A stretch of 64,000 nt of DNA. Origin: Lycocorax pyrrhopterus obiensis (lineage: Eukaryota > Chordata > Aves > Passeriformes > Paradisaeidae). The DNA is taken from assembly GCA_014706295.1 (NCBI GenBank), contig JACSVZ010000002.1, forward strand, positions 23,284,757 through 23,348,756, given 5' to 3'. Positions 48,441-61,599 of the stretch are shown here, one piece after another. The position numbers and the translations under genes were made by a program. A model generated the notes under the pieces. That model did not search any database, had not been told where the DNA came from, and saw only the letters and a program-made list of their open reading frames with translations. Numbering within the stretch: the first letter of the stretch is position 1; every line of letters begins with the position of its first letter.

Positions 48441-48728
48441 TAAATACCTCCAGGGATGGTGAATCAACCACTTCCCTGGACATCCTGTTCCAACACTTGG
48501 CAACCCTTTTGGTGAAGGAATTTTTCCTAATATCCAGTTTAAACCTTCCCTGGCACAACTTAAAGACATTTCTTCTCGTCCTATCATTTGTTACCTGGGT
48601 GAAGAGGCTGATCCCCACTTCACTACAACCTCCTTTCAAGAAATTTTAGAGAGCTGTAAGGTCCCCTCTGATCCTCCTTTTCTCCAGGCTAAACAACCCC
48701 ATCTCCCGCAGCTGCTCATAAGACTTGT
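48441..48728 (-). mobile_element. CR1 LINE fragment, opposite orientation, lacking its 3' UTR
   Basis: Read on the minus strand it starts at about 48728 and runs through GAGATGGGGTTGTTTAGCC, GGCACAGTTTAAAC-type equivalents and CCATCCCTGGAGGTATTTAA at 48441. A minus-strand frame (48639 down to 48441) translates the C-terminal end of CR1 ORF2, with [13 protein letters not shown] and [18 protein letters not shown]. The copy stops where the ORF2 end runs into the 3' UTR, so roughly the last 150 bases and the tail repeats are missing. It is older or more damaged than its partner. The junction with the plus-strand copy is exact to within a few bases. Confidence 0.9.
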
Positions 48729-50730
48729 ACGGAGTATAAATGACTCAAACACATTGTTTTAATCCACTAAATATTTTACCCTTTCTCCAAAAAAGCCCTA
48801 GGTGTGGTGCACAAAAGCAATTAATAAATTATTCAACTCAGTCCCATGACTTTGTGCATTAATACATGAAGCCTCTGACCCTCTACAACATGAACGTTTT
48901 AACAATTAAAGAGGCGTTCTGGCATAAATAGGTCAATACAGAGCTCTGGAGCTTCTTTCACCACCTGAATCTGAGTTGGTAGTCTTTCTCTCTCTAATTA
49001 TAAAATCTCAGAAACTGAGGGAAACACAGAGAAGCCTGAAATCCTATAAATAACACATAGCAATGCTTGGCTTCTTTGGGGTTTCTCAGGTGTTGTCATG
49101 TTCTGAACCGTGCAGCCAGCATTCTTCATACATTAATAATCAAGAGAAGAGACATTAAAGAAGAGGAAATATGTGAATAATACAAGAGACAAGGGAAAAA
49201 TAATGAAAGCAAATGTCCTTCACCTGACATTGGGCATGATCATTCTGTCCCTGTGCAAATACATTTCTGGCTTCAGGTTTGGTAATGAGGCAGTGAGTTG
49301 CTTATGAGTGCTACTGAAGGCAGATAAAGACAGCTGCGCTTCCCGATAGCTGGAGCTTGGTTTTACATAGCACTGCAGAATTAAGCCCTTTAAGATAACA
49401 GGCAAAAATTACAAAGGCCTCTTAGCTTCACTTTGTTACATGGGGTTCATGGCATTCCCTGGCATTTGGAATCTGCAGTAAAAACAGCTTGAGAAAACCG
49501 AATCTGCAACCTCCCTGTGAAAGTCTGCCAGTCCCAACTCTCTTGGGAAGGCGGAGTCCCTGCTGGTAACAACAGATCACAGCCATCAATAGCCATAGTG
49601 GAAAGGTGATTTAATCACTTTTATACCCTGATTTTGTATCTTTCTTTAACCCAGAACCAACATCCTTTTTTATTTGTTCTTACTCCCCTGCCATCTTTTT
49701 TCCCTGCAGTAAGAATACCCCAAGGTCTTGCTGCTGACACTGGCTGCTTCCCAGAGGTAGACAGGCAGGACATTAAATTCATCAGCACTGGTGTGCCTAC
49801 AGCTCAGCTGTGTGTTGTGCCCCCATATGAGGCAAGTGGGGACCCTAATAGATCTCTTTCACTATCCTGCCTTGCCCCCACTCCATCCCTGACTGCCTAC
49901 CTACCTCTCAGCTGCAGAGGTACCAAAGCTAACGGTTATGTCAAGGCATGGAATCAGTACCTCCAGATAATTTTTGCACTTCAGTAGCTTTATTTATATA
50001 TAAATATTACTTAATTTGGCAGAGAAAATGATTGAGGAAGAAGTCAGGTGAAGAATATAGCTTCCCTGTGCCAAATGTAGTCTTTCGAAAATGGCAGTTC
50101 AAAATCACAGCTACTTCTTGTGTGAAGCACTTACAACTCTTCAGATGCAAAGCCCTAACCCTGAACTGTCTAACTTCATTCTGAGTTTTGGTTTTTGTCT
50201 GAAGATAAACCTAATCTAATGTGACTTTGGATATCTAATAATCACCCTCATTAAAAAAACCTCAACACTAAAATTAACCTAGCATAATGTGCACCCACAG
50301 AAGATCATTCATCCCAACTACTTGAGTGTTTATTGGAAAAGGGAATAATTGCTTTTTTTCATGCCTTCTTCATTGATTTTAGACATAGGCTGTTAGACCT
50401 CCAAGGTCTGGTGAGATAATCTCATTCCACAGTGACTAGCTGGGAACTTGGAAACTTCAAGGGATCAAATCTCACAGACTGTGTGCTATTCAAGTCCTTG
50501 AAACATGTTTGTATGCAATGCCTCAACATAACATCTGGTATATGCCACACATTTAAATAACATTTAAAAGCAATAGGCAATGCTAACAAAGTACAGCATG
50601 AACACCAGAATAACTGTTAACACAGATACATTTTTCAGAGTGGAAACTAATTTTCTCTAATCGAAATTAAAGGAAGCACATATGCCATACAAAATCCATA
50701 TACAGAAATGGATAAACGCTGAAGGATGAA
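48729..50730. other. Unique non-coding sequence, no gene seen
   Basis: Longest frame is 117 codons (49634-49987, +), without a domain. No transposon is recognised between the two CR1 loci. Confidence 0.65.
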
Positions 50731-51425
50731 CAGCTTCAGAGCAGCCCTGCTGAGAAGAACTTTGGGGTGCTGGTGGATGAAAGGCTGGACATGACCCGGC
50801 CACGTGCACTCACAGCCCAGAGAGCCAAACGTGTCCTGGGCTGCACCAAAAGCAGCGTGGGCAGCAGGGCAGGGGAGGGGATGCTGCCCCTCTGCCCTGC
50901 TCTGGTGAGAGAGACCCCACCTGGAACGCTGCATCCAGCTCTGGGGTGCCCAGCACAGGAAGGACATGGAGCAAGTCCATAGCAGGGCCATCAGGTTGAT
51001 CAGAGGGATGGAAGCACCTCTTCTGTAAGGAAAGGCAGAGAGAATTAGGATTGTTCAGCCTGGAAGAGATGGTTTAGGGGTGACCTAGTTGCAGCCATCC
51101 AGTACCTAAAGGGAACTTACAGGAAAGATGAGGTAAGAAAGACTATTTACAAGGGTATATAGTGACAGGACAAGGGGGAATGGGTTCAAATTGAAAGAGA
51201 GTAAGTTTAGATTCAATATTAGGAAAAAATGCTTTACTGTTAGGTTGGTGAGGCATTGGAACAGGTTGCCCAGAGAAGCTGTGGATGCCCCATCCCTGGA
51301 AGGTTGGATAGGGCTCTGAGCAACCTGGTCTAGTTGAAGGTGTCTCTGCCCATGGCAGGGGCTTTGGAACTAGATGAGCTTTAAGGTCCCTTCCAACCCA
51401 AACCATTCTGTGATTCTGTGATTTT
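50731..51425 (+). mobile_element. CR1 LINE, 5'-truncated, with decayed ORF2 C-terminus
   Basis: A ~700-bp copy. At 50756-50810 it encodes NFGVLVDERLDMTRPRAL, the region just C-terminal to the reverse transcriptase core of CR1 ORF2, followed by AQRAKRVLGC. Then come GCATCCAGCTCTGGGGTGCC, AGGAAGGACATGGAGCAAGT, the ORF2 end and 3' UTR (GGTGAGGCATTGGAACAGG, TTAAGGTCCCTTCCAACCC) and the tail CATTCTGTGATTCTGTGATT (51405-51422). Frameshifts break ORF2. Relative to the neighbouring copy at 48.3 kb it lacks about 13 bases (TGTTCAAGGCCAG) after CATCCCTGGAAG (near 51303). Confidence 0.95.
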
Positions 51426-54400
51426 ATCAAATTCTCCTGTTGGTTGAACTTGGTGCATCCTATTGAATCATGCTCAATCCTACTAATGTTCAGTTAGAAG
51501 TAGAGATTAAATCTTCTTAGAAATAGAATAAGTATTTTTAATTATCAGAAATAAGTCTGTGAGGAGAATACATATGCTCGCAGAGAGAGAAAAAGAAATA
51601 AATGCCATGTGGGTATTACACTGAATCCCAACACAACCATGATCTTTACTGGGAGTCACATTCTTGGAAAACTGCCATTTTTATTTAGAAATAGGTTTGA
51701 ACTTTAGAAATGGAATGCAGATTTTTGGGTGTTATTGTTGGCACAATGCACATTAGGGTTTTGGTTTGACCAACTACAAAAATAGACTATCTAACAAGTA
51801 TCTATTTGCATGCTAAATATGGATTTGTACAAATAAAGGACAGATTGCATATAAGCACTCATCCATTCTAATCTGTCAAAAACCAATTATGCCTTATTTA
51901 GCAGGCGTGCTTTTGAAGTCCAGCTGAAAATATTATCCTTTTTCCATCTAGCCTTCAATAACATGCAAACAAAATAAACTGCCATCTTTCTATTTGAGTG
52001 AAGAAATATATCCTTGTCATATTAAAACACTTAGACTGTGACTGTTGGTTTTTGTATGACATGCAGGGACTCCATTCTGGCAGATGATGGGAAGGTGTCA
52101 GGAATGCCAAGTGGAGACCACAAAAGTTTCAATATAATATTTTTGGCTGACCCATCTGAAATCTCATGTGGATCCTTAAGTACCGAGTTCCTTGGATTTG
52201 GAATTTGTTCCTTCCTACTCGGCTCAGGAAGAAACTCCAGCAGTCTCCTAAGTTACATTTGTATTAACAGGACAATAGTTTCTGTCTTCATTTGCACAGG
52301 CTTGATGGGGTTTTTTATTGACAATTATAGTCTGTGGATAAGCTGTCCTTTTTTGCATGTACAAAAGGGTACATGTAATACCTATTCTGTATACTGTTAA
52401 GAGACTTAGTATTCTAGCATTTTGCTTTCTTCTCTAGCTTCATGTCGTGCCTCAAAAATATTTATATCCTCTTTTTGTGAGTCATATGCCTCAAAGTTGG
52501 AAAAATACCATGACAGTTGGTAAGCTCTCCTAGGAGTAATCCATTAATAAAATGGTTACAGATTTCTGTCCAATATGCAGCCCATTAGCTGGAACTGCTT
52601 TACCATCCAGAGCTATGGATGCTTCCTGCATGACAAGAGAAGATCCCTGCATTTTGTGCATGGTAAATAGACAAAGGAAACAACTGTTTAGTTTTCTGCT
52701 ACAAGAAAAGCCCAGTGTATCATCCTCACGTAGTCAGGAGAATTTTATCTTTAGGGACTACTGAAAATAGATTCCATGCAAAGCATGAACTGGGCGATGT
52801 GAGCATTTCCGATCACGTCTTTGCGTTTGTGCTCAGTGCAGTACATCAGTTCTCATTTGTGAGTGCACCAACTTCCCAAACCTTGTGCTACATCTAACCA
52901 GAACGGCATTATTTCTTCCCTTTTTTCCCTGGTGAATGTAGTTTGAAGAGTATTCATTATGGGTTTTATTCTTCTTTGTAATAGGGCTGTGCTGACACCA
53001 GTCACTGAATTAATGAGAACAGGTGTCTTTTTGTATGTTCTCCCTCCTGTTCACCCTGTTCTCCCACCCCCTCAATCACTTTCTTTGAGTGTAGATCTGC
53101 TATTTCTTTGTTCATGAATAATGTACTGGTTTTCAGCTCAATTAATATGTAGCATTACAAGAGGTTTGTCAGGTGGTGTTACCTGAAGCTCCCCTACTCA
53201 CTGAAACCACTGTTATATACTGTTTCTTCTATACATCGTGTAACCTAGTCAATAGCTAAAACAAAGTGTCCCAAACTGGAGTGCATCATATTTTATCAAT
53301 GACCCATGAAGGTGAATTCAAGTTATGGAACATAGGTTTGCAAAGGCATCTGTCCACCAGCAAGGGACACAAGAGGATGTGATCGTGGAAGTATGACAGC
53401 TTAGTTTTCATTCTCTTCCACTAAAACAGGAATATCAAAGAAGTGAGCATCAATAGGTCAGTATTACAAATCACAAGACAGACAAGGAAGATATTTTGGT
53501 TGCATATTTGATTGCTTTTTGAAAAGCTTAAGGAGTGGTTAGAAAGAAAGGCAGCATTAGAATGGGCTGAAGAAATCTGCAAAATGAGATTGGTACAGCT
53601 GATACTAAAGAGCATGACAATGAACATGTGATTTTTTCAGTGAATGTTTTGTGTTAGGACAGTAGGTTGTAAATAATACACCCATAATCCAAAAATATTG
53701 TCCAGGAGTCTAAATAGTCCAACAGGAGGAAGAAATAGCTTGGAAGCAGGGAGGCAGAAGAAATGCACTTCTGGACAGGTAATTACTTGGGTCATAAGAA
53801 TCAATACTAGCTGCAAGTTACTGGGTTTGTATTTTGGGCAAATGTTTACTAGTTTCCAGTTGTTAATAGTTAGTATGCAGTGGATTCAGCAGGACAAGAC
53901 TATTTTCCTGTACCTTGAGTAAGAGCCAAAAATAATTTAGGAATTCATGGTATTGATAAAGAATATGATCTTTCCTAAGCAATCTCTGCTATCTTGATCA
54001 TCAGATACCAAAAGGAAATTTTCCATGTGTTTTTTTCAACTTTGATTTTGATTTCTGTCAAACAATTGGCATTTTTTAAATTCCTTCAGTTGAGAATTAC
54101 TTTCAAACTAATATAAATAATACCAGTTCTCTTTCAATTTGAATAATTTTATTAGTGATTAGAAAATGAAACTGTCCGATTACAAAATAATCGAGTTTTA
54201 AATTGAGGAGATGAAAAACAGTGAACTAAACTTCATGTTCAAAGTAAAAATTAACAGCAGGTGACAACTTCGGAGGTTGATTTGATGAAGTCATAAGCTA
54301 GCATCCCCTTCTCTGATCTTCTGTTTTTCGTATCCTGGGCTTTCCTTGGGCTATCTGGACTGAATTGAGCACACCAACACGTTTTAATGGGCTTATATAC

Positions 54401-54989
54401 AAAATAGAGATAATATCCAGGAAGGTACATGGCCAGACAAGGCCGTGGCAAAAGTCAGACTTTCATTATGGTTTTCGACTGCTCTTTTGAAAGTTCAGCA
54501 AAACAGAGTGTACACACTGCAAAATTCCACTGTGAAGCTTCTGTGAATTTAGCCTGGTTTAGAACCATAGGGCAACTCTATTTTCTCCATAGCAGCATTG
54601 GGCCTGAGCCTGTGTAAAACATAGCGGTGCTGGTCACTCCCTAGGAGAAGGGACTGTGCTTGTGCCACAGCAGGTGGCACAAGGCATCCTCCTTCCACTG
54701 GGAAGTCTACTTCCTACAGGGGTCTTTCCTGGATAGTACTACTTCTATAAAGAGAACGATAAAATACGCACTGAGAAGCCTCAGAACTTGTCCCATTGAC
54801 AATATTTTCCCCCAAAATCTTCAGCTACCAGAGTATACATATATATTTCCCCTGACTATAAAATGTTAGATTTCAGATTCACATGGGATTTTCAGATCCT
54901 GCTTGGATAAAGTGAATGTTTAAAATCAGAAATAAGTATTACATGCTTCAGATAAAATCCTTTCAGGTCATTTATATGGTAAATATTAA

Positions 54990-55260
54990 TAGCTGTGACA
55001 TAAATTACATCTGCTGTCTGATTGCACTGTAATAACTGCCTGGTCTATACCAGACAATTAAACACATCATGCAAAGACTTCATTGGCACTATTAAACTTT
55101 TTACTAATCTCTGATATTAGTCATGTTTTTCTGAATTTTAACTAATTTTATGAGATATATAAATACAGGCAGATCCAGTAATTTGCTTTAGCTCATTCTT
55201 GACTTTTCCCCAAAACTTTGAGCTTTGATTTTGTAATTACTTTTTAAATCTTCATTTTGG
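54990..55260. promoter_or_regulatory. Candidate conserved non-coding element
   Basis: Contains ATAAATTACATC, CTGTAATAACTG, GACAATTAAACAC, ATGCAAAGAC and TTTGTAATTACTTT: many homeodomain TAAT/ATTA and POU-like words with few homopolymers. The inverted CTGGT...ACCAG (about 55041-55054) is also present. This resembles AT-rich developmental enhancers but is a judgement by eye; no conservation data are available. Confidence 0.2.
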
Positions 55261-55379
55261 AAGATTTCATATATATTTTTAAGAATAAAATTCTTTTAAA
55301 ACATAGCAAATGTATTTTAGTTGAAATCTCAAGATAATCTATTAATTTAGGGTAATTGATTATTGATTCTGGGCAGATG

Positions 55380-55422
55380 CATAAGAGTAGTGTATTACAT
55401 TAGAACATAAGAGTAGTGTATT
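55380..55422 (+). repeat. 17-bp direct repeat, 26-base period
   Basis: CATAAGAGTAGTGTATT occurs at 55380-55396 and again at 55406-55422, identical, separated by ACATTAGAA. A recent local duplication. Confidence 0.85.
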
Positions 55423-58400
55423 TTATTACATTGTATATTACATATGTACATTAAAACCAAAACCTTTGAGGATAAAATCCTTTAAGACTGATAGCAACTT
55501 ACTTACCATTTTTCAATGCCAGTCTAAGAAACTGCTCTTTACAATTATTTCTAAAATACGTAAACAATAGGTGTTCCTTCTAGTTGTGCTGAAATATGTA
55601 TGACAGGAAGGAATGAAACGGAATGGCAGAAGATCTGATTTACTCTATTTTTTATAGCTGTGGATAGTATGACCAAGTTATATAAATAAATGACTCACTG
55701 CAGAAAGGTCTAAATTTTATAAGCCAATCCAGCAAATTCCAACAGTTTCAGTTAAAATTGATGGCTTTTTCGAAGGCTGTTCTATCATCTCTATAAGTAT
55801 TGCAGGCAGATCTTTTTATTGATGTTTTAAACTCAGATACGTGCATTTTGTCTTAATGTCTAATGTCCACAGACGTGTATTTAAAAATTATCAGCTTAAT
55901 ATAATGTTTAATGGGTCATGCGCAGTGTTTTCCAGATCATTAAAACCACCCAGACCACAATTACCAGTTATTCCAGTTATTAAATGAGGTAGGTCACAGT
56001 GTTACAGAGTAAGCTCATCCTTACCCTAAATGATCTAAACGAAAGCTACATCATCTGCTATAAATACATATGTGCATATCTCAGCACACAGTAGAGCAGT
56101 ATACAGAGTGGAGGAGCACACAGCAACACAAAACAAGCCTGTGGTGGGTGCAAGAAAAGTTTAGGTGGCCCAAAAGGATTATACTTCATGGATTTTCATC
56201 TGTATTTGATGTGCTTTATTTTTATTCTCCAGGCTCTCCGTTTAGTACAATTATTTTCAAAGTATTTTATCAATTTACTTTACTGTAACTGAATCAAAAA
56301 TGAAACTGTGTTTTCCTGTGAATTAATTACAGCCTGTTGAGCAGAAATACATAATTAACATAAAAATATAATTAATTAATTAATTGGCTATTATTAAAAA
56401 AAAAGAGACAAGTAGTACATAGTATCACATAAGTAAGAATTGGTACTTCCCTATGTCCTCTTTTGCCCTCAAGAATTGGCCTCACTCTTAATGGCTGGAT
56501 GTATAAGAAGAAGACATAACTACTCACAACATCCTGAGATGTAGCAAAACCAAAGAAATAGCTTGAATGGACATCAGCGCTAAGATCGCATGAGATAAAG
56601 CTATTTTTGTAAAGCTGTTAATTGTGGTGTCTAAAGGATGCACAAGGATCAAAGTTACTGCTGATAATGGCACATAGAGCATCCTCACTTCTCTAAATTC
56701 TGGTCTGTAGCTCTTGTAACTCAATTTCTCCAAGTTAATTAGAAGTTCAAGGACAAATGTTTTCGAAAACAAGATCTCAAAAGAAAATCTATAGTGACAG
56801 ATTCACAGCCAGTTACACTGTGTATGGTAGTAATTGCAGAGCTACTCTTTCCTTTGACCACTATAATTAAACAAATAAAAAATCATTCTGCTCCACAGCT
56901 TAATGCCTAATTCCTCGGTGCTACTATTGCCCTGTTAAGGAGATATGAGGTGTTTGCATCAACCAAGATGGGGTTACTCTGAGTCCTAAAATAATTTTCA
57001 TTTTAGAAAACAGACTGTGCTTATAGTTTGTGCAATTAAAGGTGTTTCAAAGAGATCAATTTAAAAGATGCATGGGGCCGTATTCTATCCTGAATTACAC
57101 CAGTTCATGCACAGCGACACAAACATCCAGGCCTCTGATCCCACAGAACGAATAAGTGCCAAGGAATGAATACCCTGATTTGGCTGGGAGGATCTCTGCT
57201 TGTTTTACAACCACTAGCAGAAAAATCATTTCTCTTCTGATCTACTGAGCAATGGTTTCCGTCTGATAAAAAGTGCTAACTGAACTATTTTTATCTGGAC
57301 TCTGAGTTAGTGAAATGTGAAATATTTGCTGAAGATGAAGCTGAGTCAACAAAACTCATTGCATTCAAAATATACTGCCATGTGGGTGTTTTTCTCCTGA
57401 AATGTTAAGAGCTGGAAAGCTAGTGCTTTTATCCAACATGCCATCCAGTCATCTGAACAATTACTTGCTTAAAGCAAATGACATCTAGATACTGGAGAGA
57501 GATAAAGTTAAAAGTCAATTCATTAAAAATACTTTTCTCCTCAAGAAATGATTTGGTTTTTGAAGTAAATTGAACATAAATGGTAGGAAGGAAGAAGAAA
57601 AATGTGAAATTTTATCATACCATTTTAAGTTTGATTATGTCACAGAGAAAGCAAATGGCAACAGAGTATAAAGGAATCTAATCCATAAAGGAAGAGAAAA
57701 AGGTTAAAAAAGTCGACAGTAATTAAATGGTGATTGAAGCTGAAAGAAAATTGATCTGTGTTAGCTGAAGGCCATTCTTGCCTTTTGGGATGTTATGCAT
57801 CAGTGAAGAGGGGAAAGAAAGGTTTTTCTTGTTTTGGTATGGAAATATATGTCACATCTTCTTAGCCCATGGTGCTGTGACTCAAAACTGCACTGAGTTT
57901 CTGGTACGCTGATTCTAGTGTCCTACGCATGCTTGTGGGCATTGTGTAAAGATAAGATGCTCTAACAAAGCTTGGCAAGGTCAAAAGGCATGGGAGCTTC
58001 AGCAGTTTGCATGTGGTTTTGTCTTGGGGCAAAAAATAAAAGCAGCTTAAAGCAAATGAATCAAAATAGGGGTAGCACTGACACATCCATGCAAAAGCTG
58101 TGCAATATCCATGACTTGGGATGCAGTGATCCACCTTCCATTCAGTCAAAGTCTGGCTGTTTGGCCAACTCTGCTGGAGGGATACTTGAAGGTGCTGACA
58201 TTAATTGATATGATAGGAACATATATTGCCACTGAATCATGTGGAGAAGTTTTTTAAAAGTCAACAATGCTGCCAAGTACTTTAAGTTTGGTTGAATGCT
58301 TCAGAGGCTGCATTTAATAAATTTCTGCCGGGACATGAAGAAATGAAGCTAAATCTGTGACTCTGCTCAACGTAAATGCTGTCAATTACAAAAGCATAAT

Positions 58401-58675
58401 GAATGCCACTGTAAACAGTAGTTTCCAGGTCAGATGAGAATACACTTTATAGAAACCTTTCATTCTTTCAAAGATTAGTGCCACTTCCAGGCACCAGGGC
58501 CTTGTAAGATGAGCAGTAGACCCTGTTGTGAAATGCGGAACACAGGCTAGGAACACACAACCAAGGCTTTGCACTGTGTACGAGAAGAGCTTGCCGTTCA
58601 TTGTGGCAGAAGAAAAAATTAACTGTGATAAAGTGTTATAAACCCAGAAATATTTACTGGTTAGATACCAAATTT

Positions 58676-58697
58676 ATTGTGATTGTTTTGTCACAAT
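58676..58697. repeat. 7-bp inverted repeat
   Basis: ATTGTGA (58676-58682) and TCACAAT (58691-58697) surround an 8-base spacer. SOX-like ACAAT/ATTGT cores point toward each other, an arrangement seen in some SOX dimer sites; chance is equally plausible. Confidence 0.45.
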
Positions 58698-60880
58698 CTC
58701 TGTTGACATCACTGGGAGTACTGAGTGTGTAATGAGCCAGTAGAGAATGCTTTGGCCATAGCTACCAAGATTTATGAAGTAAGTGGGTTAAAACAAGAAG
58801 ATCAAGTAATTTGCATTACTTAAAGAATAACAGCCAGCCACTAAATGTTCTGAGCTACAGTTTTTATGAGCTTGTTGTCACTAGAGAGAGCTGTAGATAC
58901 ATACAATTAATAACATTTATGTTAAAAAATACATTAATTCCTCCCTCAGTGAAGAACTAGGACAAATAACAAAAAAAAAGCATAACAACCTTTTCTCTCA
59001 TAAACCATTATTGGGAATCTTTCCCTTCTGTAGTGAATGTAGCACTAGCTGCCTGCCATCACCTTCTTTGAGCTTGTCAAGAATAACAAGGATAAGAATC
59101 TTTTGAGATGTCCCCTTCAAGCTTCCATGTGTAGGAGATATAGGATAGAAACATTGTTCATGTACTTTAAGACCAGAATAAATGTCAGTGTTCGGGTTTT
59201 CTCCAGTTAAAATGGCAAGTTTTTACTTCTATAATTTCTTGATTTGCTAGTATCTTAGTCGTAAATTGAAGCCATTCACTCAAGCACAAAAAAAACCTGC
59301 TAAACGATGGTTCAACAAATGACTTTGAGCTTTAGTTAAAAGTAATCTAAATTTCCAGTGTTTTCCAGTAGTCAAAGAAATGTTGCCTCCTTAACTTTCA
59401 TGAGATGTAAGTAGAATACTGCGTCCTATCTACCCAGACGCTTAGGTATCGGCTTCATCACGCCGCTGTTTTTCATTCTGCAGATCACTTTGACCACTCC
59501 AGTTACTTCTTTAGCTTCCGCAAAATCTCCTCTGCATACCTTAGTGTTGTAAGTCCAACTTCTAACCAGCTTTTAGGACACCCAGTCCTTTTCGCCTTGC
59601 CACAGTTCACATTGATGTCAGAGTATTCCAGGACCTAGTGTTAAAAGGATATCCACCATGTTTTTCTCCCATGAGAAAGAAATAATAGACACACTATGAG
59701 CTATGAAGTCTAATTAGGATTAATTCAACACTAAATTCCCACACTTAGAGATTAAAGGAACATTTTACACTGAAACTTGCTAAGTCTAGGGCTAGTGAGA
59801 CATGAAAATCTTATTGCTTAAATTATAGGCATCCCGAAACTTCAGGTATACATTTCTGTTGAGGCTATCCAAAAAGAGCACTGTGTAAATGGGGACTGGT
59901 GTGCTGGCACCTCTCAAGCAAAGGAGGTCGTGTCCAATGCCAGCTGCTCGGTCAGGCATGAAGGTGAGGAGGGTTCTGTGCAGCTCCAGCACAGGAGGCC
60001 TTTGGCCATCCTGCCTACACTCCAAACAGAGCAACTTGTTTATTCCCTGCCTGTCAGCCACCGCAACTGTGCACTCCTAGCTTGTATCAATGTGCAATGT
60101 GATTGTCCTTTGAGGTCTAAAATAGCTCACATTTGCTATGCACAGGTGGTTTAGTGTACAAATGATCTGCAGCTCCTCTGGCATCGGGATTTCAATTCAT
60201 CTGTGTAAAAGCAATCACCTACTGGGCTGGCAGATACATCTGAGCTGTCACCGTGGGCTGGCTGTGTAGTCCATGGGATGCACTGTAGACCTCTAAAGTG
60301 GGTCAGATGAATCATTCCTCAGAAACTCTCTCTTCTCTCTGCTGAGCTTAAGAGGAACTGAGGATGATTAATTCAGATGCAAACATCTACATTGCAAATG
60401 TTTAAGGTTAGGTGATGTAAAACCCAAGGACAAAGATGACTTAAAATGGTAGGCAGCAATTCAGTGGGAGTTTTGAGACTCTCAGTAAAATATAAACATT
60501 GGATTCAGGTGCCTAAGTAGCAGTCAGTGATATAAATCTCTTTGTTGAATCAAACCTTTGACCTAAATTCAAAGACACACAAATAACAGAATTTGGACTT
60601 TTGAATGAGAGATCCAGTTCTCCCCTTGGTATCTCAGAGAAGATTGCCAGAACGAGGAGGCAGCACACCAAGGCTAGCCAGACCTTGCAGCAGATCCTTG
60701 GACCCTGAACAACCTTCTGAAGACATGCATTTATACTGCTTCTGTCAGAGGACTCAGACTTACCCTTTATGTCTCTAAAGAGTGGTGTCTGGAAAAAATA
60801 TTATTTTAGCATCTCTTTCTGTCTTCTGACTCTGCTCAGTTCAGTTTCAAGCTGAAAATCCATTGACTTCTGGCTGAGTC

Positions 60881-60900
60881 CTCACCATAGTCATGGTGAG
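60881..60900. repeat. 8-bp inverted repeat (hairpin)
   Basis: CTCACCAT (60881-60888) and ATGGTGAG (60893-60900) are perfect reverse complements around AGTC. No gene or terminator context. Confidence 0.55.
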
Positions 60901-61599
60901 TTTGAATCCATACCTCCCAAAGTGCTCCCTAAAGACAAGGTTACAATGTCTTGTGGACTGAGGAAAAAGCAAAAACACATTCCCTTTTGCCAGAGCTCTT
61001 CTTTGTGTTGATTCTTTGACCTATAAGGATAGTCAGTATGGCTCTGCAGCTTGGCAGCATTCACTGTTTAAGGGGGACAGCTGAGTCCTGCTGCTGTACT
61101 AAAAGCCGTATATGTGTACTATTGAGTTGTCATCTAACGTGTAACAGAGGAAGACACAGGTGACGAGACCAAGCATGAGACCTCCCTTCCAAAATAAATG
61201 TTCTATCACCTAGGCAACACTTTTAAAATGCTGTGAGAAAAGGAACATCTTCAACAAGAAGAGATGAAAGGGATGTTGTCCAAAAATAGCCTATCTGCCT
61301 TTTGATTCGGGCATGGATATAGACCTGAATTATTCTTTCAGCTGTTTTCTGTTCAAAACCAGTTTTTGTAAGAATTATCTGATTGTGCCGAATTCCAGCT
61401 AAGTGTATCAATTAACATAGCTGGATAATCACTCCTTTGCATAGCATGAGGCCATCCTTCTTCAAAAAACTGAAGTCATATCCAAAGAAAGAAAATACAA
61501 TAACAAATTCTGGAATTTTGAATATAAAAATGCAATAAAGTCAGCACAACTATAAAAAATACGTTTTAAAGAGTAGGACTTTCTGAAACTGCCAGACTA

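Larger units (their letters stand above)
51426..61590. other. Ten kilobases of AT-rich unique sequence without genes or recognisable transposons
   Basis: No frame exceeds 120 codons (52038-52400, +) and none resembles a protein. Small items are a direct repeat (55380-55422), a TTAA microsatellite-like run (about 56366-56382), two inverted repeats (58676-58697, 60881-60900) and segments with dense AT-rich motifs (54990-55260, 58200-58440). The lack of CR1 over this length, next to a CR1-containing region, may reflect constraint or just low insertion density. Confidence 0.65.

Noticed and set aside
48397..48639. 80-codon minus-strand frame as a gene
   Set aside because: It is the decayed C-terminal end of CR1 ORF2 read through into the neighbouring CR1, not a host gene.
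50767..50982. 71-codon plus-strand frame as a gene
   Set aside because: It is a CR1 ORF2 fragment.
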